This document shows positions 24,671 to 34,688 of a stretch of DNA of 64,000 nt, piece by piece. A program made the position numbers and the translations under genes. The stretch is from Paenibacillus sp. CF384 (GTDB lineage: Bacteria > Bacillota > Bacilli > Paenibacillales > Paenibacillaceae): positions 124,001-188,000 of the forward strand of contig NZ_FNNV01000011.1 in the NCBI RefSeq assembly GCF_900106745.1, written 5' to 3'. The notes beneath the pieces are model-generated. The model was given only the letters and a program-made list of their open reading frames with translations. It was not told the DNA's origin and searched no databases. The stretch's first letter is position 1; each line of letters opens with the position of its first letter.

Positions 24671-27600
24671 GTGGTCCGAAATCGCAGATGGGTTTCAATC
24701 TTAACAGTATTGATGGTGGTGCAATGCTTCATCATCGGCGGATTTGTAAATAAGCCCGCACACGTATCGGCCGCCGCCAGCGGTCCGGTTATTTCCAGCT
24801 TCTCTCCATCGGTCCAAAGTGCAAATGTACCGGTGAATACCAATTTGATCTTAGCTTTCGACGAGAACGTGAAGAAAGGAACGGGCTCCGCAACGATTCA
24901 AATTCGCAGGCAGCTCGATAATCAGTTGTTCGAGTCGTATACGGTTGCATCCGACAGCAAGGTTGCTGTAGGCAGCGGAACGAGCCGGAACATCGTTACG
25001 ATTTCGCCAAGCACGAATTTCGCGCTTAATACAAGCTACTACGTCACGATCGACGCAGGGGCATTCGCGAATGATGCGAATGCGAACTTCGCAGGGCTAA
25101 CCAGCGCAGTAGGCTGGGTTTTCACAACCGTATCGGCAATCGACACAACAGCGCCGACCCTGTCGACATCTTCTAGTTCACTAACACCGGCGAATGGGGC
25201 AACGGCTGGAGTAGGTACCTCATTGATGATGGCATTTAGTGAGCCTGTGTATGCAGCCAGCGGCAATATTACAGTTACCAATGTGAATCAGCCTGCTGAT
25301 ACGCAATCCATTAGCGTCAATTCGATCAATGTAACGGGGAGCGGCAGTGCCGGCAAATTAATTGTCGTTAGTTTGCCAAGTAGCTTGCAGGGGAATAGCA
25401 CCTATGAGGTCGTTGTACCAAGCGGGGCTTTTCAAGATGCTGCTGGAAACAATTTCAACGGAATAACGACTTCAAGCTGGAGATTTACTACCAATGCCCC
25501 ACCGATCGGGAATGCAGTTCTATCGCCGGCAGATAATGCTTTTGCCGTGAGCGTAGCTTCGAACTTTACGCTTACCTTCCCTGGAAGGGTTAGGGCGAAT
25601 ACGGGTACGATTAGTATCAACAAAATTTCGGATAACAGCACGGTGCAGGAGATTAATGTCGCTTCTTCAGCTGTATCTGTCGTTTCCAGCGGAGCCGGAT
25701 CAACGGTCATCATTAATCCACCTGCTGACTTGGCGGCGAATACAGGCTTCTATATTCTTATTGATTCCGGTGCATTTGTGGATGCTTCAGATGCATCTAA
25801 GCAATATCAAGGCATGCAGGACGCGACCTCCTGGAATTTCTACACGGATCCGGGCAATGATACAACGCCTCCTAGCTTGCTTGCAGAACGGAAACCTCTT
25901 AACGCGCAATCATCAACATCTATCAATCTGGAGATGAACTTCAGTGAGCCGGTCTATCCGGGCACAGGAACCATCACCGTTCGTACCTATCCTTCCGGTG
26001 CCGTGTTCGCGTCGATCCCGGTTACTTCGTCCAAGGTTAGCGGTGGGGGCTCTACGAAAATCATCGTAACGGATACCAGTAAAACTTATGTGAACAATCA
26101 GAGCTACTATGTTGAAATTGGCGGGCAAGCGTTCTCGGACGCAAAAGGGAACTATTATTCAGGATTATCGGGTTCAAGTGCTTGGCGCTTCACGGTTACC
26201 CAAGATAGCGTGTCGCCTACAATCGTGACGCAAACGCCGGCTAATACGGCGATTGACGTTCCGGTGCTAGGCATGAAGCTGGAAGCTTTGTTCAGCGAAC
26301 CGATTCTGCTTGGTGCTGATTCATCTGCGATCGTAATCAGACCCATTACATCTGGCTCAGGCGGTTCTGCGATCGCAACAACGTATGCGATCGATCCGAA
26401 TAACAATCGGAATCTCTTAATCACGCTTAACGGCGCGATGCTGCCCAATACGGACTATTATGTGGAGATGGCGGCGGGTGCCGTAATGGACTTGGCGGGC
26501 AATCCTTTCGACGGTATCCTCAATCAATATCAGTGGACCTTCAAAACATCTTCAGGAGCTGCAGGCGCTCCAACCGTAACAAGGGCTGATCTGGTGGGAA
26601 GCACCAAGATCGCAATCACGTACAATGAGAATCTAAGCACCAGCTCAGATTCGATCCCGGTTCCGGCCAATTTCTATGTGACCGTGAATGGCGCAGGACG
26701 TACGGTCACGGCTGTTCAAATAAGCGGACAAGTCGTGACGCTTACGCTTCAGAGTGCTGCGTCTTATGGACAAGTGATACGAGTATCCTATTCGGCAGGC
26801 TCCAAGCCGATCAAAGATTTAACAGGAACCGCTGCAGCCAATTTCTCGAATTTGGCGGTTTCGAATGTGCCGGATTCCACAGCACCGCGACAAGTGAGTG
26901 GGACAATTGCAGGCAACTTGATCATATTGACCATGAGTGAAGAATTGGCAGCCTTAAATCAGAATGCATATTTGCAATTCACGGTTCTAATTGATGGCGC
27001 GTACCGTACGGTGACGCAAATCAGCGGCAGCGGAAATACGGTCTTCCTGAATTTCAGTGGGAATTCAGCTTCTATAGGACAGTCGGTAACCTTGTCCTAT
27101 TCCGCAGGCTCTTATCCGCTGCGTGACTTATCGAACAATGCGCTTGGTTCATTTAGCGGATTCTATATCCAGAACGGACAGGATGCGAAAGCACCGCTGT
27201 TGCAATCGATAACCTCGTCAGGCTATACCATCACGTTAAACTATGACGAGGGACTTAACGGTGCACTAATTCCTTACACTTCGTCGTTCTATGTTACGGT
27301 GAATGGAACGTTACGAACAGTCTCCTATGTGACCGTGAATGGGACACAAGTCATCTTAAGTCTATCAACTTCAACAATTGCTAGTGATGTTATATTGGTC
27401 ACATACCTTGGCGGGGTACCGGCGATTACGGACCTCGGAGGAATTCCGGCACAGGCGTTTAGCGCAATGCAGGCCAATGCAGGGGGGACCACAACGCTTG
27501 GTCTCAACGGGATCGTGGCCAAAGGCGGTGAAGTTACGATTACCTTCTCTAGTCCCTTGAATACATCCTATTTGCCCTCAACGTCGCAATTCAGCGTAAA

Positions 27601-29092
27601 GGTGAATAATGTGTCTCGTCCGGTTTCTTCAGCCGCCATTAAAGGCTCGGCTGTTGTGCTTTCTCTGTACACGCCGATAAGTGTCGGGGATACGGTCAAG
27701 GCAAGCTACAGCAGTGCCGGGACTTCCATTCGATCCACAACCGGTGCGATAGCAGCAGCGTTTACGGATTCGAATGTGGCGAATCAGACGACATGGGATG
27801 ATTCGACGAGCGGTGATTTCAAGTCTGCGGTAGGCGGAGGCTTGGAAATCAAAGTGGCCAGTGCGACGACAGCTTCGGCTGTTTCACCGGCAGGCAATGC
27901 AGTCAACAAGTTTATATTATCCTCCGAGAAGGTGGCACAAGCGTACAACGCCGTTCGGAAAGCCGGAGGCACGCTGCCACGAGTGGTCTTCACGGTGCCG
28001 GATTCTGAGAAAGCGGCTGTAGTCGCGCTTCCGCTCGGGACATTGGAAGATACGAAGAAAGCAACGTCGAATGCATCCTTTGCGATTGTTTATAAGAATG
28101 TAACTTATGAGTTCCCGCTCAGCGCGCTCAACTACGTACAGTTAGGCCAAATGATGAATGCGGCAAGTGCAGTCGGGCAGTTGAATGTGTCCATCGACAC
28201 AAATGCCGGATCACTGGGATCGACGCTTACCTCGCAGTTGAATGGATCTAATGCGCAAATTCTCATTAATCCCATCAGCTTCGAAATGTCGGTTTCAAGC
28301 AATGGTCAAACGAAGAATGTGGAAACATTAAATAACTATGTGACTAGGTCTATTACTAGCAGCGCAGTATTAGATGGCAAAGCCGTGTCGGTTGCATGGC
28401 TGGATCCGCAAACAAACAAGCTTTCCTATGTTCCGACTCGAGTGACTCGCGCCAATGGGCAGTCTGTCATTTCGTTCAAACGGAAAGGAAACAGTGTGTA
28501 TGCAGTTGTACAAGGTGCTGCTGGGTATACGGATTTGACTAATCACTGGGCACGTGGAGACATTCTGCTTCTAGCGAAGAAGTATATTGTCGAGGGCAAT
28601 ACGCTTACGACCTTCGCTCCGAAGAAGGCCATCACGCGCGGAGAATTTGCTATGTTCATAGCCAAAGGGCTTGGCCTAGCCGGTGACCGTACAGCTGCCG
28701 GCAAATTCAAAGACGTGAATACGTCTACGGCGCTGGCTGCCTACATTGGGGCGGCGAGTGCGGCCGGAATCGTGAAAGGGATGGCAGATGGCTCATTCAA
28801 GCCCAACAATCCGATTACGCGCGAAGAGATGGCATCCATGATGGTGCGTGCAGCAAGCGCGGCAGGCGTCTCCATCGTACCGAAGCAAACGACGACGAAC
28901 CTGCTTAAGAAGTACACCGACCGCGGCAAAATCGGGACATGGGCGCAAACCGACGTAGCTAAAGCAGTCGACTCCAACATCATTAGCGGTTTGACGACCA
29001 GTACCTTTGGTGCCAAAAATAAAGCGACAAGAGCAGAGGCTGCAGTCATGCTGAAAAGGCTGCTCAGCTACTTGGAATTTATCGATATCTAA
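24671..29092 (+). CDS. Large Big_5/SwmB-repeat surface protein with three C-terminal SLH domains
   Basis: About 1473 residues. GTG 24671 is preferred over the longer open frame because TTAGGGAG precedes it and it opens a signal peptide (residues 1-37: WVSILTVLMVVQCFIIGGF, cleavage at VSA-A). Five Big_5-type Ig domains follow, each with VP(V/L)...L.F(D/S)E.V and a W.F(T/Y)T end. Next come four SwmB-like repeats with the pattern I.(L/I)(T/N)Y(N/D)E.L...FYVTVNG...V.L.L, then a beta domain and three SLH domains at the C-terminus (motifs TRGE, TREE, TRAE). It would sit on pyruvylated cell-wall polymer with an extended repeat stalk outward. No catalytic module is visible; an adhesive or structural role is likely. 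It is monocistronic with its own terminator. Confidence 0.87.
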   Translation: MVRNRRWVSILTVLMVVQCFIIGGFVNKPAHVSAAASGPVISSFSPSVQSANVPVNTNLILAFDENVKKGTGSATIQIRRQLDNQLFESYTVASDSKVAVGSGTSRNIVTISPSTNFALNTSYYVTIDAGAFANDANANFAGLTSAVGWVFTTVSAIDTTAPTLSTSSSSLTPANGATAGVGTSLMMAFSEPVYAASGNITVTNVNQPADTQSISVNSINVTGSGSAGKLIVVSLPSSLQGNSTYEVVVPSGAFQDAAGNNFNGITTSSWRFTTNAPPIGNAVLSPADNAFAVSVASNFTLTFPGRVRANTGTISINKISDNSTVQEINVASSAVSVVSSGAGSTVIINPPADLAANTGFYILIDSGAFVDASDASKQYQGMQDATSWNFYTDPGNDTTPPSLLAERKPLNAQSSTSINLEMNFSEPVYPGTGTITVRTYPSGAVFASIPVTSSKVSGGGSTKIIVTDTSKTYVNNQSYYVEIGGQAFSDAKGNYYSGLSGSSAWRFTVTQDSVSPTIVTQTPANTAIDVPVLGMKLEALFSEPILLGADSSAIVIRPITSGSGGSAIATTYAIDPNNNRNLLITLNGAMLPNTDYYVEMAAGAVMDLAGNPFDGILNQYQWTFKTSSGAAGAPTVTRADLVGSTKIAITYNENLSTSSDSIPVPANFYVTVNGAGRTVTAVQISGQVVTLTLQSAASYGQVIRVSYSAGSKPIKDLTGTAAANFSNLAVSNVPDSTAPRQVSGTIAGNLIILTMSEELAALNQNAYLQFTVLIDGAYRTVTQISGSGNTVFLNFSGNSASIGQSVTLSYSAGSYPLRDLSNNALGSFSGFYIQNGQDAKAPLLQSITSSGYTITLNYDEGLNGALIPYTSSFYVTVNGTLRTVSYVTVNGTQVILSLSTSTIASDVILVTYLGGVPAITDLGGIPAQAFSAMQANAGGTTTLGLNGIVAKGGEVTITFSSPLNTSYLPSTSQFSVKVNNVSRPVSSAAIKGSAVVLSLYTPISVGDTVKASYSSAGTSIRSTTGAIAAAFTDSNVANQTTWDDSTSGDFKSAVGGGLEIKVASATTASAVSPAGNAVNKFILSSEKVAQAYNAVRKAGGTLPRVVFTVPDSEKAAVVALPLGTLEDTKKATSNASFAIVYKNVTYEFPLSALNYVQLGQMMNAASAVGQLNVSIDTNAGSLGSTLTSQLNGSNAQILINPISFEMSVSSNGQTKNVETLNNYVTRSITSSAVLDGKAVSVAWLDPQTNKLSYVPTRVTRANGQSVISFKRKGNSVYAVVQGAAGYTDLTNHWARGDILLLAKKYIVEGNTLTTFAPKKAITRGEFAMFIAKGLGLAGDRTAAGKFKDVNTSTALAAYIGAASAAGIVKGMADGSFKPNNPITREEMASMMVRAASAAGVSIVPKQTTTNLLKKYTDRGKIGTWAQTDVAKAVDSNIISGLTTSTFGAKNKATRAEAAVMLKRLLSYLEFIDI

Positions 29093-29102
29093 GAGAAATT
29101 GG

Positions 29103-29138
29103 GCTATCCTGTCGAAACGACACGGATAGCTTTTTTTT
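29103..29138 (+). terminator. Rho-independent terminator after the second SLH protein
   Basis: A 12-bp stem with a single bulged C (29103-29114 with 29118-29130), an AAA loop and eight T's. Confidence 0.93.
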
Positions 29139-29246
29139 GTCGGTCGAATGATGTTGATAGGAGTCTTCTATCACTCGTAACTTTTCTACTAGTTTTATAG
29201 TCTAACCATCATAGGACATTTATGTGATGGGAGAGTTGCAAGAGTA

Positions 29247-31973
29247 ATGCGCAGACTAGAAGAGACGAAGAAGACCTCACAGGCCGGTAAACAACTGATC
29301 GCACTGACGCTGGGAGCAGCGCTGCTCGTACAGCCGATTTCCACAATAGCATGGCCATCAACGGCCGCAGCAGCAAGCGAGACAGAGGCCGTGCCACAAA
29401 GCACTACTACACAGACTTTGCAGAAGCAGCAACAGCTGGTTCGTATGTCAGAAGAAATGATTACCTCAGGCGCTAAGCGCGTCGACTATACATGGACAAG
29501 CAAGCCAGGGGAAGGTGCAGTACTGTCTCGTGTACATGTCATCGAGATCGATCTGACCAATCCCTACGTGAAACTAGATGTGATGAACGGCAAACCGGGC
29601 TCGGTATCGAGCGTGAGCTCCGTCGGCAATATGGTGAATAAGACCGGAGCGGTTGCCGGTATTAACGGTGATTATTTCAACACGGCTAATGGCAAAGGGA
29701 ACCCAATCGGAGCGCAAGTGAACGGAGGATTGCTGACTGTCAGTCCATCGAAGCTGACAGGCATGTATGCTTTTGCCGTGACCGCAGATCGGAAACCTAT
29801 TATTGATTCCTATGGATTTGAAGGAAGCGTAACCGCAGGCGATGGTTCGACTTTCACGCTATCCGGCATTAATAAGGCGGCCTACCGCACAGAGCCGGAC
29901 AATGCATTCAGTCATGCGAATGCGATGTACATCTATACAAGTGCATGGACGCAATCACGTCCGGATGTGACGGACAGCTCAACAACACCGACAGAGGTGC
30001 TTGTTCAGAATGGGATCGTCACGCAATTCGTCGATAATGGCATGATTCCGGGCAACACAATTCCTGCTGACGGCTATATTCTTCGGACACATGGCAAAGC
30101 AGCTCAATATGCGCGGGAGCATCTTCAAGTCGGACAACCGGTAAACGCGTCCTATAATCTGATCGCTCAGTCTACGGGACAGAAGATTGACCCGAACTCC
30201 TTGCAAATGCTCATTGGCGGTCATACCATTCTGGTCGATAATGGCGCGGCAGCGACTTATACTAGAAATCCAAGCAGTATCAGTCCAAACACGGACCGTG
30301 CACGCACGGCGATCGGTTATTCCAAAGACGGTACGAAGGTTATGCTCATTACGGTCGAAGACAGCGGAAGCAGTCAAGGCGTGACATTGCCTGAGCTGCA
30401 GCAGCTCATGGTGCAGCTATCGGTATGGCGCGGCGTTAACCTCGACGGCGGCGGTTCCACCACAATGATCGCGCGTCCCCTCGGCGATACAAGCACGCAG
30501 CTGGCATTCCCGACGGAGTATGGCGATACGCAGCGTCAGGTGGCCAATGGCCTTGGCGTATTCTCGTTGGCTCCGAAAGGCCAGTTGAAAGGCATTAAAG
30601 CGAGCGGAAGCAGCGTACTGTTCCTCGGGCAGCAAGCGTCCTACTCCATGAAAGCCTATGACAACTACTATAATCCGGTAGAACCAGGCTCCCTGACGCC
30701 GGTATGGAAGACCAGCGATGCACTGGGAACCTTCAACGGCAATACGTTTACAGCGACTAAAGTAGGCAAGACGTCCATTATCGTCAAGTCCGGCGAGATT
30801 AGCGATAAGCTGGACCTTGAAGTCGTCGGCGGCGAATCGATCGCGTCTATGACTGTGGATGCAAGCTCACTAGTGCTGGAGAGCGGTAAATCGCTGACTG
30901 TACCAGTACATGTGACCTTGAACGATGGTCGTCAGTTGACGGTGCCAGCATCCTCGCTGAAATGGGAGCTGCGCGGCTTTACCGGCGCATGGAGCGGGAA
31001 TACGCTAACGATCGGAACAGTAAATCCGTCCGCATCGGTAGGCTATTTGATCGCCCGTTATGACGGGTTCTCCGCCATGACGGCGCTGGTCGCAGGAACC
31101 GACAAAAAATTCGACGATTTTGAAGGGAAGACCTACCCAATTTCGTTCCAAGGTACGAATGGTGTAGTGGGGACCTCTACGGTGGTCGCGGGACTCACCG
31201 GCGACAATGCAACGAATGTCCTGCAATTGCAGTATGATTTTACCGGGGGCAGCGGAACTAAGGCGGCCTATGCCGTGCTTAATGGCACCGGACGCACAGT
31301 AGAAGGCAAACCTTCGGCGATGACGGTAGATGTCATGGGCGATGGAAGCTTGAACTGGGTGCGAGCTGAATTCGTGGATAGCAAAGGCGCAGCCCACTTG
31401 GTGACGCTTGCCAAGCAGGTAGACTGGATCGGCTGGAAGCAGATTAAAGTAAATTTGCCTGCTGACCAAATGGCATATCCGATCACACTCAAACGTCTCT
31501 ACGTAGCTTCGCTTGAGGATGGTCAGGATGAGCGTGCGCTCACTGGTGCGCTTGCTTGGGATAACCTGGCGTTCCAATATCCGGCGGTGATTCCGGAACC
31601 CCAACATGTGAAGATCGAGTTAAAGGTTGGTTCTAAATCAGCCAAGGTCGACAGTAAGCCTTATAAGATGGACGTAGCACCTCTTCTACTAGACGGTACG
31701 ACATATTTGCCGCTTCGTTTCGTAACTGAGGCGATGGGCGCACAAATCGGTTGGGAAGCCGCACTTAAACGTGTTTCCGTACTTCGCGGCGATAAGCTGC
31801 TTGAAATGTGGGTAGGAAGAAGCGATTTCCTGCTAACGGGTGTCCGGAAACAGTCCGAAGTGGCTCCGATTACGAGGAGTGGTCGTACCTTAGTCCCGAT
31901 AAGACTTGTGTCTGAGCAATTGGGCCTACGCGTAAATTGGGACGGTAAATTGGGTACGATTACCGTTGAATGA
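29247..31973 (+). CDS. Exported phosphodiester glycosidase (NAGPA-type) with copper-amine-oxidase-N-type C-terminal domain
   Basis: About 908 residues. An N-terminal signal peptide (core QLIALTLGAALLVQPISTIA, cleavage near AAA-S) is followed by a NAGPA-type phosphodiester glycosidase domain (about 90-450). That domain shows GINGDYFN, GQPVNASYN and NLDGGGSTTMI, the usual active-site signatures. A Big-type domain with KTSDALGTFNG and a carbohydrate-binding-like beta domain (about 600-780, containing YAVLNGTGRT) come next. The last 120 residues are a PF07833 domain (LPLRFVTEAMGAQIGWE and LVPIRLVSEQLGL), which in Paenibacillaceae often serves as a wall-binding module. Bacterial NAGPA-type enzymes act on phosphodiester-linked sugars; a teichoic or secondary polymer substrate is inference. 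ATG 29247 has only a weak ribosome binding site. Confidence 0.85.
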   Translation: MRRLEETKKTSQAGKQLIALTLGAALLVQPISTIAWPSTAAAASETEAVPQSTTTQTLQKQQQLVRMSEEMITSGAKRVDYTWTSKPGEGAVLSRVHVIEIDLTNPYVKLDVMNGKPGSVSSVSSVGNMVNKTGAVAGINGDYFNTANGKGNPIGAQVNGGLLTVSPSKLTGMYAFAVTADRKPIIDSYGFEGSVTAGDGSTFTLSGINKAAYRTEPDNAFSHANAMYIYTSAWTQSRPDVTDSSTTPTEVLVQNGIVTQFVDNGMIPGNTIPADGYILRTHGKAAQYAREHLQVGQPVNASYNLIAQSTGQKIDPNSLQMLIGGHTILVDNGAAATYTRNPSSISPNTDRARTAIGYSKDGTKVMLITVEDSGSSQGVTLPELQQLMVQLSVWRGVNLDGGGSTTMIARPLGDTSTQLAFPTEYGDTQRQVANGLGVFSLAPKGQLKGIKASGSSVLFLGQQASYSMKAYDNYYNPVEPGSLTPVWKTSDALGTFNGNTFTATKVGKTSIIVKSGEISDKLDLEVVGGESIASMTVDASSLVLESGKSLTVPVHVTLNDGRQLTVPASSLKWELRGFTGAWSGNTLTIGTVNPSASVGYLIARYDGFSAMTALVAGTDKKFDDFEGKTYPISFQGTNGVVGTSTVVAGLTGDNATNVLQLQYDFTGGSGTKAAYAVLNGTGRTVEGKPSAMTVDVMGDGSLNWVRAEFVDSKGAAHLVTLAKQVDWIGWKQIKVNLPADQMAYPITLKRLYVASLEDGQDERALTGALAWDNLAFQYPAVIPEPQHVKIELKVGSKSAKVDSKPYKMDVAPLLLDGTTYLPLRFVTEAMGAQIGWEAALKRVSVLRGDKLLEMWVGRSDFLLTGVRKQSEVAPITRSGRTLVPIRLVSEQLGLRVNWDGKLGTITVE

Positions 31974-32020
31974 GATGGTCGCCTACTAACAGTTATGTGA
32001 TATGATAGTTTTAGTATAAC

Positions 32021-33211
32021 ATGCAGAAAGTGGGCCGAGACATCTTGGATTATCGCATAAACGACATCGATCGCGTGATCAAGAACGCAGTCACCGTGAT
32101 GGAGGACAGCAAATATCAGATTTTTGAAATTTGCGAGTCAGCGCGCAAGGAAATGTTCTCACTCGGTCAGGAACTGAACCAGGTACTTGCTGAAGCTGCG
32201 GCTATTATCGATAAGGTAGATAAGCTAGAGCTGGATTACCGCAGAGCGCGTATCCGTTTGACGGAAGTAAGCCGCGACTTTGTCCGCTATAAGGAAGAGG
32301 ATATCAAGTCGGCCTATGAGAAAGCGACACAGCTTCAGCTAGAACTCATGGTGTTCCGTGAGAAAGAGACGTATTTGAAAGCCCGCAGGGATGATTTGCA
32401 GAAACGAGTACGTAATGTTGAGAAATCAATTGAACGTGCGGAGTCGATTGCCTCGCAGATCAATGTTGTGCTGGAATATCTCTCGGGGGATTTGAACCAA
32501 GTGACTCGCATTCTGGAGTCGGCGAAGAACAGGCAGCAAATAGGCCTTAAGATCATACTGGCCCAAGAAGAAGAGCGAAAGCGGATCGCCAGAGAGATTC
32601 ATGACGGACCGGCGCAATCTTTGGCGAATATAGTGCTTAGGACGGAAATTGCAGAAAGAATGCTTGTGAAGCAGGAATTTCAAATCGTTCAGGAAGAATT
32701 AATAGATTTAAAGAGTCAGGTGCGTTCCGGTATCGAGGAAATTCGCAAAATCATTTTCAATCTAAGACCTATGGCCTTGGATGATTTGGGACTTGTACCT
32801 ACACTGCGTAAATATATTCAGGATTATGAAGAGAAAAGCAAAATTCGGACAATGTTCGAAACGATCGGTAAAGAAATCCGGCTGCCATCCGCAATGGAAG
32901 CCGGGATTTACCGGATGGTTCAAGAAGCATTCAGCAATGCCTTCAAGCATGCCAATCCTACCTTTGTCATCCTAGAGATAACTTACCAAACACAAATGGT
33001 TAAAATTGTCGTCAAAGATAACGGAGTTGGCTTCCATGTCGATCAAATCGAATCTCGTGCTAAGAACAGCGTCCATTTCGGACTGATCGGGATGCGTGAA
33101 CGTGTGGAGCTGCTAGATGGAAGGATGGAGATCGAATCCACGATCGACCACGGCACGAAAGTAACGATTCATATCCCTGTTAACGGGGAACAGAAGGAAG
33201 GAGTAAAATGA
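32021..33211 (+). CDS. degS: Sensor histidine kinase DegS
   Basis: A soluble kinase of about 396 residues, partner of DegU in control of exoenzymes, motility and multicellular behaviour. Residues 1-175 are a long coiled-coil DegS sensor domain with no membrane segment. The HisKA_3 box EEERKRIAREIHDGPAQSL carries the phospho-accepting His194, and the HATPase_c domain has VQEAFSNAFKHAN (N box), VKDNGVGF (G1) and GLIGMRERVELL (G2). It overlaps degU by four bases. The start is uncertain: ATG 32021 has no clear ribosome binding site and lies close to a TATGAT -10 (32001-32006), whereas an in-frame TTG at 32045 has AAAGTGGG upstream. Confidence 0.93.
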   Translation: MQKVGRDILDYRINDIDRVIKNAVTVMEDSKYQIFEICESARKEMFSLGQELNQVLAEAAAIIDKVDKLELDYRRARIRLTEVSRDFVRYKEEDIKSAYEKATQLQLELMVFREKETYLKARRDDLQKRVRNVEKSIERAESIASQINVVLEYLSGDLNQVTRILESAKNRQQIGLKIILAQEEERKRIAREIHDGPAQSLANIVLRTEIAERMLVKQEFQIVQEELIDLKSQVRSGIEEIRKIIFNLRPMALDDLGLVPTLRKYIQDYEEKSKIRTMFETIGKEIRLPSAMEAGIYRMVQEAFSNAFKHANPTFVILEITYQTQMVKIVVKDNGVGFHVDQIESRAKNSVHFGLIGMRERVELLDGRMEIESTIDHGTKVTIHIPVNGEQKEGVK

Positions 33212-33942
33212 CGATGGATGCAAGAAATGTAAGCGTTAAACGCAAAATTAAAGTTCTGATCGCTGACGATCATCAGTTGTTCCGTGAAGGTCTTAAACGG
33301 ATTCTCAATATGGAAGATGATTTGGAAGTAATCGGAGAATGCAATGACGGCATTCAAGTATTGGAATTCTGCAACCAGAATAAACCGGAAGTCGTCCTAA
33401 TGGATATTAATATGCCGATCGAGAACGGGGTCGTTGCGACAGAGCGTCTGCGTGATATTTTCCCCGAGGTTAAAGTTATTATTCTATCGATTCATGATGA
33501 TGAAAGCTATGTATTTGAAACACTGCGCAAAGGTGCATGCGGTTATCTGCTGAAGGATATGGAAGCGGAAGCACTTGCGAACGCGATTCGTTCCGTCGTT
33601 AACGGATATGCCTACATACATCCGAAGGTAACGGGTAAGCTGATTAATCAGCTTCGCCGCATGACTTACCTCGATGAAATCGGTGCAACTTCCGGTGCGG
33701 CTGCAACACATGAAGCCGGCGTGAAGTTCATCCCAAGCGAGAACAACCCGCTGACGCGTCGTGAGGCTGAAGTGCTTCGTCTGATGGCAGAGGGCAAGAG
33801 CAACAAGATGATCGGCGAGTTCCTGTTTATTAGCGAGAAAACGGTCAAAAACCATGTCAGCAGCATTTTGCAGAAGATGGAAGTGGATGACCGGACTCAA
33901 GCCGTTATCAGCGCAATTAAATACGGCTGGGTTACACTGTAA
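33208..33942 (+). CDS. degU: Response regulator DegU
   Basis: A 244-residue NarL/LuxR-family regulator. The receiver domain has the acidic pair in [11 protein letters not shown] (Asp20, Asp21), the phosphorylated Asp66 in VVLMDINMP, the switch Ser in ILSIHDD and Lys in YLLKDM. The C-terminal LuxR-type HTH is [19 protein letters not shown] followed by [17 protein letters not shown]. The linker (about residues 155-178, Gly/Ala/Thr-rich) is slightly longer than in Bacillus. ATG 33208 overlaps the degS stop (ATGA), so translation is coupled. In relatives DegU controls flagellar and exoprotein genes, both abundant in this window; direct control here is inference. Confidence 0.95.
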   Translation: MTMDARNVSVKRKIKVLIADDHQLFREGLKRILNMEDDLEVIGECNDGIQVLEFCNQNKPEVVLMDINMPIENGVVATERLRDIFPEVKVIILSIHDDESYVFETLRKGACGYLLKDMEAEALANAIRSVVNGYAYIHPKVTGKLINQLRRMTYLDEIGATSGAAATHEAGVKFIPSENNPLTRREAEVLRLMAEGKSNKMIGEFLFISEKTVKNHVSSILQKMEVDDRTQAVISAIKYGWVTL

Positions 33943-33961
33943 CGCATACATAAGAACGAAG

Positions 33962-33992
33962 AAGCTTCTGCCTGGTGCAGGAGCTTTTTTTT
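33962..33992 (+). terminator. Rho-independent terminator after degU
   Basis: A 10-bp stem with one G-U pair (33962-33971 with 33977-33986) and eight T's, 20 bases after the stop. Confidence 0.9.
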
Positions 33993-34058
33993 GTTTCAGA
34001 AGGTGCAGGGGTAGGCGAGGTTGAAGTCGTCTAATAAAGAGAGAGGGGAGGGAGAGAG

Positions 34059-34688
34059 ATTCGAGACGAAGCGTTGATTGTTCAAATTCAAAACGGGGAT
34101 CGCGAGGCATACGCGGAGCTGGTTGCCAAGTATCGAGATGAGCTGTACAGGCTAATCTGGAGCGTAGTGCGTGATCGGCGCGATGCGGAGGATACGCTGC
34201 AGGAGACCTTCGTACGGATCTATCTCTCCCTCCCGGATTATCGAGGTGACGGGTTCAAGGCTTGGGCATCACGAACAGCCGTTAATCTCGCGATAGATTG
34301 CCGTAGACGCAACACCCGCAAAGAGGCGCTGCTGCAGCGCGCCGGCCAAGAGGCCATATCGCAAGGGGAAGTTGCGGCTGGGAGCAGGCCGAAGGGGAAT
34401 GCTTCATCTGCTCAGCATGGAGCGGGTGTAATGGTGGAGGCTGCGGCGGGGCATGCACCGCCTGCGGAAATCGAAGCGATGAAGCGCGATCGGAGGCGTC
34501 GTGTTCGCGCAATGGTAAGCACGCTCCCGGAAGGGTATCGGCGAGTGGTGCGATCGTACTTCTTGGAAGACAGACCGTACAAAGAGATCGCGGAGAACGA
34601 GCAGCTGCAAGTGAAAAGCGTGGAGTCTAAGCTGTACAGAGCTAGACAATGGATGCGCAAGCATTGGAAGGAGGAGGATTTGGAATGA
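34059..34688 (+). CDS. ECF-type RNA polymerase sigma factor, probable ATT start
   Basis: About 209 residues. Sigma region 2 (residues about 6-80) shows IQNGDREAYAELVAKYRD, then RDAEDTLQETFVRIY and a WASRTAVNLAIDCRRR tail; region 4 (about 145-200) has LPEGYRRVVRSYFLEDRPYKEIAE and VKSVESKLYRARQWMRKHW. A 45-residue Ala/Gly-rich linker between them is longer than usual. No ATG or GTG exists between the upstream in-frame stop (34035) and region 2. The strong site GGGAGG (34046-34051) lies seven bases before ATT 34059, giving the family-like opening IRDEALIVQIQNGD; a TTG at 34074 has no such site and would cut the conserved opening. It overlaps the anti-sigma gene by four bases. Target genes are unknown. 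Confidence 0.85.
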   Translation: MRDEALIVQIQNGDREAYAELVAKYRDELYRLIWSVVRDRRDAEDTLQETFVRIYLSLPDYRGDGFKAWASRTAVNLAIDCRRRNTRKEALLQRAGQEAISQGEVAAGSRPKGNASSAQHGAGVMVEAAAGHAPPAEIEAMKRDRRRRVRAMVSTLPEGYRRVVRSYFLEDRPYKEIAENEQLQVKSVESKLYRARQWMRKHWKEEDLE

